A stretch of DNA of 64,000 nucleotides. Origin: Paramecium sonneborni. Taxonomy: Eukaryota > Ciliophora > Oligohymenophorea > Peniculida > Parameciidae. The translations under genes were made by a program, and so were the position numbers. How positions within the stretch are numbered: the stretch's first letter is position 1; each line of letters begins with the position of its first letter. The stretch is taken from assembly GCA_905182985.1 (NCBI GenBank), contig CAJJDN010000044.1, positions 450,919 through 514,918 on the forward strand. The letters are read 5' to 3'. This document shows, one piece after another, positions 24,101-34,886 of this stretch. Under the pieces are notes generated by a model. The model was not told where the DNA came from, did no database searches, and saw nothing but the letters and a program-made list of their open reading frames with translations.

Positions 24101-25030
24101 GATCCATTCATTAAAATACAATCACAAGGCACTGTCCAATCATTTTGTACTTCTATAAGATCTCCTGGGAAAATATCATTTGAATTGTATCTTTCCTTTA
24201 TTTAAATAAGATCATATGGAATAATGAGAGATTCATTTTCTATTCTAATTTTATTTTATTTTCTAAAAAGATTTTCAGTTGTATTTTATGCCGACATCTC
24301 TCTTAATCGCTTAAAATTTGTTTTCATTTCTCTTAAACTAATCACAATTGATATCAATGAAGATAGTAGTATTACAATAGCATAATATGTATAAGACTCA
24401 ATCAACCATAAAGTAACACTAAAAGCTTGGAATAAGTAAAATGGTGATAACACTTCATCTATCAATATTTTAATTGTAGATTTGTTAGGAATTGTAGTAT
24501 TATTATATCCATAAATTTGGGCAATCTCCTCTGGATTTTACAAACCATTACAAAATTGTTAGATTATTTCTTTATGCTATAATTTATAAAATGATGTTTC
24601 GATTGGTTTGAATTACCCATCCTCCAAATAGTATGAGTAGAGTCTATAACTAAAAATCTTCATTTTAAAGTATTTCTCTCCTTTCTGTATTTATTTTTCT
24701 TCTATTTTTACTAGTTCTATTTCATCTAAAGCAGAGTAAATAACCAAATGTGTTGCTTCATCCAATAAGCACTTCTAAAATTTTAACCATATATTAAATT
24801 TTTATTCCCATCTTGAAAATAAATATGTTAAACCAACTAAAATTAAATATATTATAATTACTTGATAAGACACATAAAACCCAATAAATTATTGACTTCC
24901 AAATTGGTGATTTATATGAAACTATATGCTTTATAATGCCTTCTTCTTATACAAATTTTGGCATAACAAATTGTACTTTGTAAAAATCAACTTTGCATAA
25001 CAATTATTCCTCTGCAGATGCTACTTTCAT
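21182..25030 (-). CDS. P5B-type ATPase (ATP13A2-like), polyamine/cation pump of endomembranes
   Basis: All P-type ATPase landmarks are present: TGES ([10 protein letters not shown]); the P5B membrane motif PPALP ([16 protein letters not shown]); the phosphorylation site [16 protein letters not shown]; and the hinge [18 protein letters not shown]-terminal membrane helices follow, and the protein ends ENPYLRD. The N-terminus (from [11 protein letters not shown]) contains the P5-specific hydrophobic region before the first cytosolic domain, with a 25-nt intron joining LCVLS to [12 protein letters not shown]. The expected size is about 1250 residues; not all introns are resolved. P5B pumps such as ATP13A2 and yeast Ypk9 act in lysosome/vacuole membranes and export polyamines. 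The substrate here is by family analogy. It reads toward the coiled-coil repeat at its left. Confidence 0.92.
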
Positions 25031-25177
25031 AAAGTTTTAATTTTATAAAAGTTATTCTCTAAATATTTAACTTTCCAATTTATTACGTCATTTAAACACA
25101 AATTACTATAATTAAAAATAGATGATTTCAAAATGAATATTTTTAATTATTAAGTATTTAATTTAATGATTTATTTT

Positions 25178-26362
25178 AGTAATAAAGGGCTTTATTTATA
25201 ATATTATAATAATATGATTTAATCTTGAATATTTAAAGTAAAATGATAGTGTTAATTCTATTATCTATTTAAAGTAACTTTTTCAATTATATTAATATTT
25301 AATTTATATTTATTAATCTCATTAAGAATGTGTTAAATTTGTTCAATAAATTTAAATATCAATGTAAATCGATTAATAATAATAATCTGCCAAAACATAA
25401 AATAAGGAAGTTAAAAATCTAAAGAAAAAAGAAGAGGCACAGTTGATAGTTTTTCCTTAGAAATTCCTTAATCCTTTCTTGACCTATAGAATGAATGGAG
25501 TAACTAGAATATTTAACTTAATTTAAGGATTTTCATCTCTATGCAGCTGCTTGTTATATTCAAAATCACAGTCTGCCAAAAATTGGAATGAGTTGCCAAA
25601 ATCCATATAAAAAAATTACAAATATTGTTTTAGATTAATGCACTGAAACAATCACTTTGCATTACACATAACTAGATTATTTATCAATTCCATCGGAATA
25701 TGTAATTAAAAGACTAGAGAGCTATGGAGATTTTTAAATGAACCAATTAGGTGAATATATTAAGAAATACAATGAGTAGCTTAATTCTGTTTTAAATTAA
25801 GAAAATAGTAAAATGGTAAGAAATATGTTTTAATTATGTAGATCGTAAGAAATTAATATAGATCAAAAGGTTCATATAAATATAAATATGTAAAAGAATT
25901 AGATTAATTTTTTATTTCTTCCTTAACATACGATATAAAATTAATAGAAGATTTGGGATTTTCAGTTCAATAATTTATTGAAGCATGTTTTAAGACAGGG
26001 ATTCCAGAGTTTATATATTTTAATTTATTATTAGAATATCTTTGAAACCAGATAACACAAATGACCAGTATTATAAAAATGTTGTAGAGTTTGCAAAACC
26101 ATTGGTATTTCCAGATGAAAACCAAGATTTTTACTTATATTCTTATCGATATCCTTATGTATTAATAGACAAATTATGTATTTTAAGGGTCTGAAAACTG
26201 ACGTATCTTTTTTAATAAGAAAAGAAAATTAAAATTCTTAATAAGAAAATGATGATCTCATAAATTTTAATTTCTATTTCAATTACACTCCAAAAATTCA
26301 AACTAATAACACAATACTCCAATCTAAAAAGCTAAGATCTTCGAATAACATATCGTTTTATT
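25178..26362. repeat. Direct repeat 3, first copy (1185 bp), probable contig-end overlap
   Basis: Recurs at 26364-27548 after one N. All compared lines are identical. It contains the 5' part of the hypothetical gene whose full form is at 26681. Confidence 0.9.
25495..26362 (+). pseudogene. Copy of hypothetical gene cut by contig end (assembly artefact)
   Basis: Same sequence as the start of the gene at 26681-27607 but broken by the N after the codons for NNISFY, so it lacks the last codons and the stop. It is most likely the same locus. Confidence 0.65.
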
Positions 26363-26363
26363 N
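26363..26363. other. Single-N contig junction 3
   Basis: One N between two apparently identical 1185-bp blocks; a scaffold join. Confidence 0.9.
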
Positions 26364-27548
26364 AGTAATAAAGGGCTTTATTTATAATATTATAATAATA
26401 TGATTTAATCTTGAATATTTAAAGTAAAATGATAGTGTTAATTCTATTATCTATTTAAAGTAACTTTTTCAATTATATTAATATTTAATTTATATTTATT
26501 AATCTCATTAAGAATGTGTTAAATTTGTTCAATAAATTTAAATATCAATGTAAATCGATTAATAATAATAATCTGCCAAAACATAAAATAAGGAAGTTAA
26601 AAATCTAAAGAAAAAAGAAGAGGCACAGTTGATAGTTTTTCCTTAGAAATTCCTTAATCCTTTCTTGACCTATAGAATGAATGGAGTAACTAGAATATTT
26701 AACTTAATTTAAGGATTTTCATCTCTATGCAGCTGCTTGTTATATTCAAAATCACAGTCTGCCAAAAATTGGAATGAGTTGCCAAAATCCATATAAAAAA
26801 ATTACAAATATTGTTTTAGATTAATGCACTGAAACAATCACTTTGCATTACACATAACTAGATTATTTATCAATTCCATCGGAATATGTAATTAAAAGAC
26901 TAGAGAGCTATGGAGATTTTTAAATGAACCAATTAGGTGAATATATTAAGAAATACAATGAGTAGCTTAATTCTGTTTTAAATTAAGAAAATAGTAAAAT
27001 GGTAAGAAATATGTTTTAATTATGTAGATCGTAAGAAATTAATATAGATCAAAAGGTTCATATAAATATAAATATGTAAAAGAATTAGATTAATTTTTTA
27101 TTTCTTCCTTAACATACGATATAAAATTAATAGAAGATTTGGGATTTTCAGTTCAATAATTTATTGAAGCATGTTTTAAGACAGGGATTCCAGAGTTTAT
27201 ATATTTTAATTTATTATTAGAATATCTTTGAAACCAGATAACACAAATGACCAGTATTATAAAAATGTTGTAGAGTTTGCAAAACCATTGGTATTTCCAG
27301 ATGAAAACCAAGATTTTTACTTATATTCTTATCGATATCCTTATGTATTAATAGACAAATTATGTATTTTAAGGGTCTGAAAACTGACGTATCTTTTTTA
27401 ATAAGAAAAGAAAATTAAAATTCTTAATAAGAAAATGATGATCTCATAAATTTTAATTTCTATTTCAATTACACTCCAAAAATTCAAACTAATAACACAA
27501 TACTCCAATCTAAAAAGCTAAGATCTTCGAATAACATATCGTTTTATT
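26364..27548. repeat. Direct repeat 3, second copy (1185 bp)
   Basis: Same sequence as 25178-26362 at an offset of 1186. Confidence 0.9.
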
Positions 27549-27607
27549 ATTAGATTTAAGAGAATTAGTTTTAAAGATGTGGTTATAAAAAAATAAAACT
27601 TTCTTGA
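26681..27607 (+). CDS. Hypothetical protein, 281 residues
   Basis: Three introns (26, 26 and 29 nt) leave 846 bases, a multiple of three. The protein starts MEQLEYLTQFKDFHLY and continues ACYIQNHSLPKIGM, LHYTQLDYLSIPSEYVIKRL, FISSLTYDIKLIEDLGFSVQ and VVEFAKPLVFPDE. It ends with a polar tail and a basic terminus (RCGYKKIKLS). It looks soluble and folded, with no transmembrane segment. I do not recognise the family. The start was chosen as the first ATG in the frame that stays open; a TGA lies just upstream in that frame. Confidence 0.5.
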
Positions 27608-27773
27608 TTGAATAGATTTATGTTTATTAATTTAAAAGAATGAATATTTAATATAAATAAGATTAATTAATTATTATATAAAAGTTGCTTAATAATAATA
27701 TAAATTGTTTTTCTAATTGATTTTAAGTAAAGTCAATCAGTTAATATAAATAATTATAATCAAACTATTAAAT

Positions 27774-29063
27774 TCATTTAATGCTATAAGTTCTCTTTCT
27801 TAAAGGGGATTTCTTAGAAATTTTAATTTATTTGGCACAGTTAATAAATGTAGAATCAACACATTTCATTGGAATATAACCAACAGATTAACGTAATCTA
27901 CTTGGATTTAAAAGATCATTAGATAACAACGATCTTTGAGATAAATAATCCTAAGATTAAACTTATCCAAATTTAACTTTAAATCTGATGGGTATTTATG
28001 GAATAATTGGTTAAAAGATAATATCTTCAACTGGTTTAGGAGGATCTTGAACTTTTATGATTTAAAGATTCAGTTTTTGAGAAATGACTTTATCTCTAAT
28101 TTTTTACATAGAACAACGATGATATTGCTATTTTTAGGAAATAGCCTTTGGTTTAGAGATTGTTGAGAAAAGTCTATAATTATCAATAAATTATTAAGCA
28201 CAAATTTTAAGTAATTTGCAAGATGATTATGTTTGAGCTTCAGAATTTCTAAATTTAGGAATAGAATCATCATCGTAATATAATTCCATATCACCAAAAT
28301 ATTGATTAGTAGTAAGATGAGTAATTCCATCAATTTTGTTAATTTAATTTTTAAATTCAGCTTATTAATCTATTCTTCTAAATACTTTTAATTTAACATC
28401 TCCATTGACTATAAAATAAACATAATCTATAGGTTAGTTATATTTAAAGATGTAAGTAAAAGGAGTATAATATTGTTCTTCACAATTCATCAACATGACT
28501 AAAAGAGCACTATCCTTCCAACCTTCAAATAATGATATCTATTTAAGAAAATTGAATTTATAGTCATTTTATTATTGACCTGATAAGGATAGGATCTTTT
28601 AGTAAGTATCATAAGTAATAACAGCTAATTCTAATTTAGTAATAGAACAGACAGATGCATTTCTTGGTCCTTTTTAGTGTAATGCAACTTCGCCAAAATA
28701 TGTACCTGCTTTTAATATATTGACAAATTAATATTAGAAATATCGTCTATCAGTAATTTCTTGAAAATTATGATAATTACCAGGATGTGGTTTTGCATCA
28801 GCATTTTTTGGTTTAAATATACCTACAGTACCCTCAATTATAAAATACATTCTTCTACCTATATCTCCTGCTTCAAATATAGGTGTCAAAGGGGGATATT
28901 TCTCATATCTAATTTGTTCAAATAACATGAGATATAAATTTGCATCCAATTTAGATTTCAAGTTTCGAATGTAATCGAAGTGTTTATAAAAATATTCTTC
29001 TAATTCTTAGATTTGATCATGACTCCTTGTTTCACTTTGTAAAATAGATTTAATTTCTTGCAT
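27774..29063 (-). CDS. Tandem cyclic-nucleotide-binding-domain protein (PKA-regulatory-like)
   Basis: A single exon of 1290 bases gives 429 residues. Two cNMP-binding folds are visible. The first has IFEAGDIGRRMYFIIEGTVG and the phosphate-binding cassette YFGEVALHQKGPRNASV, with the Glu and Arg needed to hold a cyclic phosphate. The second has VYFIVNGDVKLKVF and YFGDMELYYDDD followed by FRNSEA, less typical. The N-terminus (MQEIKSILQSETRSHDQIQ) is helical, without an obvious PKA inhibitor sequence. The C-terminus is polar with SKKSPLRKRTYS. It could be a PKA regulatory relative or a ciliary cNBD protein. Its ATG is 37 bp from the divergent MutS-like gene. Confidence 0.82.
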
Positions 29064-29100
29064 ATTATTTAAGTAACTAAACTTAGAGTTAAATAAATTA

Positions 29101-31179
29101 ATGAAGAGTTAAAGTATATACAAAAAATCAAATCCAATCAGATCCACCTGTATCAAATCTATTGAGGCTAATCAAGAGTTCTATTTAGCTGTTATTGAAT
29201 AATAAATGTGTGTAAGTATTTGTGCATATAATGAATAAACTGGAGAAGTTTTTGTCACTTAATTTTTAGATTGTACTTCTTTTAATATTACTTCATCAAC
29301 AATACTTAGATTTGCTCCTAAAATCTTAATTTCTATAGAAAACAATGAAAAAAGCATGTTTTTTAAATAATTAGAAGATGAATTGAATGATACCTTAATT
29401 TATTTTCTACCTTTAAATGTTTTGTAAATTAAATTCGAACTCAATCAGTTTAGTAAATTTGTTAAATAATTAAATTAACTATAATTATGCTATACAGCAT
29501 TGTCCTATACTGTAAATTAACACTTGAACATTATGATTAACAATTTACCTGTTCAATTTTATAATATAAAGGAAGTCTTGGTGTTTAATATTTAAACTAC
29601 ATTAAGTTTGGATATATTAAATCAATTATATAAACTTTTTAAGCCAATTACAAATGGAGGTAAAAGATTGCTTAAAGCAAATCTACTTTAACCATTTAGC
29701 ACATTATAAATGATACTTGTTAGATAATAAAATGTTAAAGAAATCTTAAGTAAAGATGATTCCATCATTCAAACCTTAAAATCACATTTGATTAAATTTA
29801 AATAAGTTGATACCTTAGCTTGTTAATTGTAAAGCAAAAGCATAAAATTATCAGATTAGTTATAATAGATATTTAAAATCTACAACTTTTAAAAGGATAT
29901 CATTAATTTTACACATTACTTAAATGATTAAAAATTGAATACTATAATGGATATAGATATCAATGGTATATTGATGAGTGATGAATTTCAAACTATTAAA
30001 TAATAGATAGAATAATATATTGATGTAACATTATAATTGAGTAATATTGAAGAAGATACTCTCTATTTTATTATGTTAAATGAGAAATCTAACAATTTAA
30101 AATAAAATCGATTATAATTTATTCAACTAAGATAGGAAATTAATAATATGTATTAAAAATTATTGTCTTGTTTTTGTCTAAATTTAAAATGCAAAAAATT
30201 AAAAACCAATGAAAATTCAATAAAATGTCTTAAAAGTGGATATATATTCGAATTATCTGTGAATGAAGCAAACAGGAACAATATCAATGAATTAGATATT
30301 AAAAGAATAATTGAAAAAGAGAATGATTAAATTTCTTTCATTGATAAAAACAATAAAAAATACAGTATTCTAACTGAAAAGCTTAAAGATTTGAACATAA
30401 AGTTAAATGACTGTACTATGAATATACTATCTGAAACATAACTTTAAGTTAACAATCTTTATGAATAGATGTAGAAACTTTGTTCTTGGATATTTTCACT
30501 CAATTGTTTAATCAGTCAATTTGATATTGCACTTTCTATAAGAGATTACACCATATAAAATGTATCTAGTAAATAATAAATGATCTTCCCTTAATTTGAT
30601 TTCAACTAATTTATAATCAAAGATGCCTCTTATTTATATACTATCAACAATCATGATGCATTTAATAAATTAACTATTTCTTTTAATTAATTCAATATCA
30701 TTTATGATTATAAGGAATGTTTATCAGAATAATTGAAATTAATTGGATAATTTGTTATCCTATCTCAAATTGGATGCACACTTCCTTGCTCATAATTCAA
30801 ACTACAATTATTAAGTAGTTTATACACTCATTTTCAAAAATATACTATTTAGAATTTAGCAGAGAGATAATCTTCATTTACTGCTGAAATTCAATCATTA
30901 AACAATCTTCTAGTATCTGAATTAAAAGATTCATTAATTTTATGTGATTCTTTAGCTATTTCATCTTCACATGAATCCAATGTGTCTTTTAGTATCTCAT
31001 TTTTAGAGGCTATATTCAAAAAAACTCATTTTGGACTTTTTGGAACATAGAATTCTGATATTATGCAAATTAATGATCTAATATAATGTAGATGCATGAT
31101 TTCAAAAAACAATCAAATTGATTATATATAATAAAATGAATTAGAAGTAAATTATTTAAATGATTTAGCAAATCCTTGA
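29101..31179 (+). CDS. MutS-family (MSH4-like) protein with lost ATPase motifs
   Basis: One open frame of 2079 bases, 692 residues, no intron. The middle matches the MutS core/lever region as in MSH4: TLSLDILNQLYKLF, then GGKRLLKANLLQPFSTLQMI. The C-terminal part lines up with the MutS ATPase domain around QFVILSQIGCTLPC and SSFTAEIQSLNNLL. The catalytic sites are gone. The Walker A position (G-P-N-M-x-G-K-S) reads Y-D-Y-K-E-C-L-S; Walker B (DELGRGT) reads D-S-L-A-I-S-S; the switch TLFATH reads GLFGTQ. Intact length and fold-level similarity argue against recent decay. MSH4 forms a clamp with MSH5 in meiotic crossing-over. Here a structural, non-hydrolysing role is inferred. Assignment to MSH4 over MSH5 is tentative. 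Confidence 0.75.
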
Positions 31180-31334
31180 TGAAGAATTCAATTTAGATTA
31201 TAAGTTAAAATTACTCAATAAATTATCATAGACCTTTGATTTTCCTTCCACTTTTTGTTTGATTTTTGAACGCAATTTTAATAAACAATATGTTTGAAAA
31301 GAATTATCAAATTTTATTATTTAATTTTTTATAA

Positions 31335-32317
31335 ATGAATTTTATCAATTGCTTAGATTTAAGCCAATAAATAGTGAAATAGATTTTTCGAAGTAAATAC
31401 AAATCCAGAGTAGATGCTAATTTTAATATTGAATGCAATTAAATACGTAAGAAATGGAACAATAATGGATAAAACCATATTGTAATCTAATTTTATTTAT
31501 GCAAATCAAGAAAATAATATTTAGTTGAAGAATGGAACATCATTAGCATATAATAATAAATTAATGACAACATTTAAGAGCAATTCTAAAAATGTGAATA
31601 ACTTGCATCATCAACTCCTTTGTGTTAGAGATAAGACAATTAAATTGATAACATAATTCATTTGAATGAAAATAAACGAACAGATTGGATTGAACCTAGA
31701 TTAATATTGACAAATTAATTGCAATTATCAAATAAGTTGACTATAAATGTGGCTTATTTATCAAACTTAGATGTGATAGATAGAGATATTGAAGAATCAA
31801 CAAAAGATTCATTGGCATATCGAAGAGACAGATTTTTATCAGATGATATTCAATAAAGTATGTATGTATAAATATAAAAATGAAGATAATCGATTGAGAA
31901 GAAGTACGGATATTGATGGAGTAAGATAATATAAAAAGAACAAAGAAATATTAAGCAAAGTGATGAATAGGATGAATGACTCATTTTGTAAGATATAATT
32001 TTTTATGATTAGCATCTACATCAAGTAAAAATAAGTCTACCTAACTATTGACAATAATAAACAAGAAAGATGATGTTGAAATCCTGTCTTCTCCTGAGGA
32101 TGCTTAAAAAATAATAGATGAGGATGAGAATGGAGATTATGAAATTTAAATGATAATTGATGAAGAACCAATAGTAAAAGGTTAAACTGTGATAATAAAA
32201 TCATAGTAATAACGATTACATCCAATTGTGGATTATATTTTCAAATTGAGAAATAAGAAACACAATTATAATACTTAATTATTTGATACCATGAATTTTG
32301 TTAAGAATTATTACTGA
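31335..32317 (+). CDS. Hypothetical protein, possibly ATG13-like (HORMA) N-terminal region
   Basis: Two introns (28 and 25 nt, near 31860 and 31990) leave 930 bases, 309 residues. The N-terminal region (LDLSQQIVKQIFRSKYKSR, FNIECNQI, HIVIQFYL, YLVEEWNI) shows a spacing weakly similar to the ATG13 HORMA domain (FNL...I, V-x-I-x-L, ELEIW). The rest is polar and acidic (LSSPEDAQKIIDEDENGDYE), ending HPIVDYIFKLRNKKHNY. This similarity is by eye and may be chance, so treat it as hypothetical. The TGA stop is 3 bp from the convergent PP2C stop at 32321. Confidence 0.5.
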
Positions 32318-32320
32318 TTT

Positions 32321-33116
32321 TCACAATTCATTATGATTAATAACTCTTGCAACAATTACAGTGATATCATCACTTTTGCCTCCAATGAATTTAATTTTAG
32401 ATCTTTAAGCTCTTTTTGCAAAAGGCGAGTTGTATTTTTTGTCTAATGAATATTGGAAAGAAGTCTTGGCTAAAAGTTGAGCAGATTTTTAGCTAACTCC
32501 ATATTGATTGATAATATTCAATATTTGATTTTCATCAAGGTTATCATAGAGTCCATCAGAGCCTACAATAATAATATCATTAATCTATAGGATATGTTGA
32601 AATTCTTAGGCTAATTATGCACTGTCTCCTTATTAACCTAATTAAAATGGAAAATTAAAGGAATGTTGTTATTCTTCAGATTGATGGAATATCTCTTGAT
32701 TTCTAATTATTGTATATCCACAGTCTCCAATATTAGCTACATTCAAAATATTATCAATCAACTTTAAAATAACTAATGTACTGCTTCCTAATATATGATT
32801 AGTTAATTCGGAAGCAATCTACATAATTTATTTAGGATTATCTAAATGAGAATACTCTTTAATACTATAATTAAATCAATAAATACTTTTCACATAATGT
32901 TTTTGAATATTTTGAAGGATCAACTCCATGATTATTCCAACCTCCAACTCCATCTGCTACTGCTAATAGATTCTCATTTGCATAATAAGCATCTTCTCCT
33001 CCTTTGGCAACCTTATCTGGATGTGGAATAATGTGTACACTAAATTATAATAATCTATACAAGGATTGGAATTGTAAACATTATACTGCAATATTTATAA
33101 AAAATAAAAAAAACAT
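32321..33116 (-). CDS. PP2C-family protein phosphatase, PPTC7-like
   Basis: Motifs follow the PPTC7/Azr1 branch of PP2C phosphatases: PHPDKVAKGGEDAYY, then LAVADGVGGW with a metal-binding Asp, the EEQQHSFNFPFQLG region, NDIIIVGSDGLYDNLDENQI, and GGKSDDITVIVARV near the C-terminus, which supplies the last metal Asp. PPTC7 is mitochondrial in other eukaryotes, and the predicted N-terminus MFFLFFINIA followed by a Gln/Arg-containing stretch is compatible with organelle targeting, though this start is only 6 bp from the divergent HD gene ATG. At least one small intron remains to be placed (total length is not a multiple of three), probably near 32830. Confidence 0.85.
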
Positions 33117-33122
33117 TAACAA

Positions 33123-34565
33123 ATGGCTGAATTCGAAGAATATTCTTAACGTCAAGGTTTTGGTTATACATTAATTAAACATTCAAAATCTGAAATAAGA
33201 AAGATTTCTGATCCTATTTATGATTTTATTTATTTTGATCAAACTATATGGAAAGTTATTGATAATCCTATATACTAAAGATTACGTAATATAAAATAGT
33301 TAGGTACTACTAGTTGGGTATTTCAGGGAGCTAATCATACTAGATTTGAACATTGTTTAGGAGTGGGACATTTAGCATAATAATTCATAACTTCAATATA
33401 TAAGAATTAACCTTATTTAGATGGTGAAGAAGATAAAAGAAGAAATATTAAATTGATAACAATTGCTGGAATTGTTCATGATTTAGGTCATGGACCATTT
33501 AGTCATATGTTTGATAATTTATTAATACCTAAAATAACTAATTCTTCAGATATTTGGTGTCATGAAAATGCATCAGAAATGCTCTTTGATTATATGTATG
33601 ACAAATATAATCTTGGGTTAGAAAAAGACGATGTTAATTTTATTAATGCTCTTGTTCATGGAGACTCGAATAAAGTTTCTAACGGAAAAAAATAATGGTT
33701 TTATGATATTGTTTCTAATAAAAGAAATGGCATTGATGTTGATAGAGTTGATTATATTAGAAGAGATTGTCATCATCTTGGATAACCACCTTCTATTAAA
33801 GATTTTAGTTATCTTATGCAAGAATCTAGAGTTATTGATGATGAAATATGTTATCCATAAAGATATGCATTCAATATTTTTGATTTATTCAATACTAGAT
33901 ACAAACTCTTTAAAATTGTTTATCTTAATAGAATTAGCTAATGCATTGAATAAATGATTTGTGATATACTACTCTCTGTCAATCACATATACAAATTCGA
34001 TTAGATTATCAATCAACCAGAAAAGTACTATAAATTAAATGATTCCATCATTGAACTTATTGATAGTGCAGAAGGCCCTGAATATACTAAGGCTTAAGCT
34101 ATCATTAAACGATTAAAAATGAGAGAGTTATATAAATTTGTTAGTGAAGCCTTAGTTCCCTCCTCTACTATTCTAGAATCTAATGATAAAATTAAAGAAG
34201 AGTTATACACCTATCTCCCTTCAAATGCTTAAGTTAATATTGATGAAATTTATGTTTCATAAGGTAAAGTGGGATTTGGTTCTAATAACAATGAAAATCC
34301 TATAAATCTTGTTCATTTTTATAAAGGATCAGATCAAGATCTCAAAATCTAAGGAAATGATACAACCACAAGCTTTTGTTTACCAAAATCATTCTCTGAA
34401 AAATTTATTAGGATTTTTGTTTCAAATGTTTAAATAATTTAATATATTGAAAAGGCTTTTGATTTATATTGTAAAAATAAATTAGGTTATAAACCAATAA
34501 ATCAGGATAGATATTAAACACCTGAAAAACCTATTACAGACTTTTCTTAAATTAATAAATTTTGA
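33123..34565 (+). CDS. SAMHD1-like HD-domain dNTP triphosphohydrolase
   Basis: A single exon of 1443 bases, 480 residues. The HD fold is clear: QRLRNIKQLGTTSWVF, HTRFEHCLGVGHLA (metal His), ITIAGIVHDLGHGPFSHMFD (HD pair), and NGIDVDRVDYIRRDC (final metal Asp). The protein aligns along the catalytic core of SAMHD1 and the C-terminal lobe (KEELYTYLP, SFCLPKSFSEKF). It lacks the N-terminal SAM domain of the animal enzyme. SAMHD1-type enzymes cut dNTPs to deoxynucleoside plus triphosphate and control the dNTP pool. All metal ligands are present, so activity is expected. Its ATG is 6 bp from the divergent phosphatase ATG. Confidence 0.93.
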
Positions 34566-34886
34566 GCATGAATTTGCAAGATTTGTAAATATAATATGAA
34601 TTAAAATCCTAATTATAATATTTGATTTAGCATTTCTGAATATATTTTTATGATCATTTTTATATTCCTACCTAAAAAGTCATTTATTAATAAACTCGAT
34701 TTCATTATTATATAATGGTTTAATTAATAAGTTTTGCGCATAAATTTTAAATTGCTAACATAATTATGGAATGATATATTATTCATTTTTCTGATGAATT
34801 AAAGAAATGTGATTGATAATGTGAAACTTGCTAATCTTTTTCAAAAATTCAACAAAATATTCATAATTTAAATATATATAATTATT
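34566..34886. other. AT-rich intergenic region
   Basis: No supported frame between the HD hydrolase and the oxysterol-binding protein gene. Confidence 0.4.

Noticed and set aside
28070..28333. 87-codon minus-strand frame
   Set aside because: It lies in another frame of the tandem cyclic-nucleotide-binding protein, whose own frame is continuous across the region.
33618..33957. Overlapping short frames inside the SAMHD1-like gene
   Set aside because: The HD hydrolase frame is complete and homologous throughout; these are other-frame shadows.
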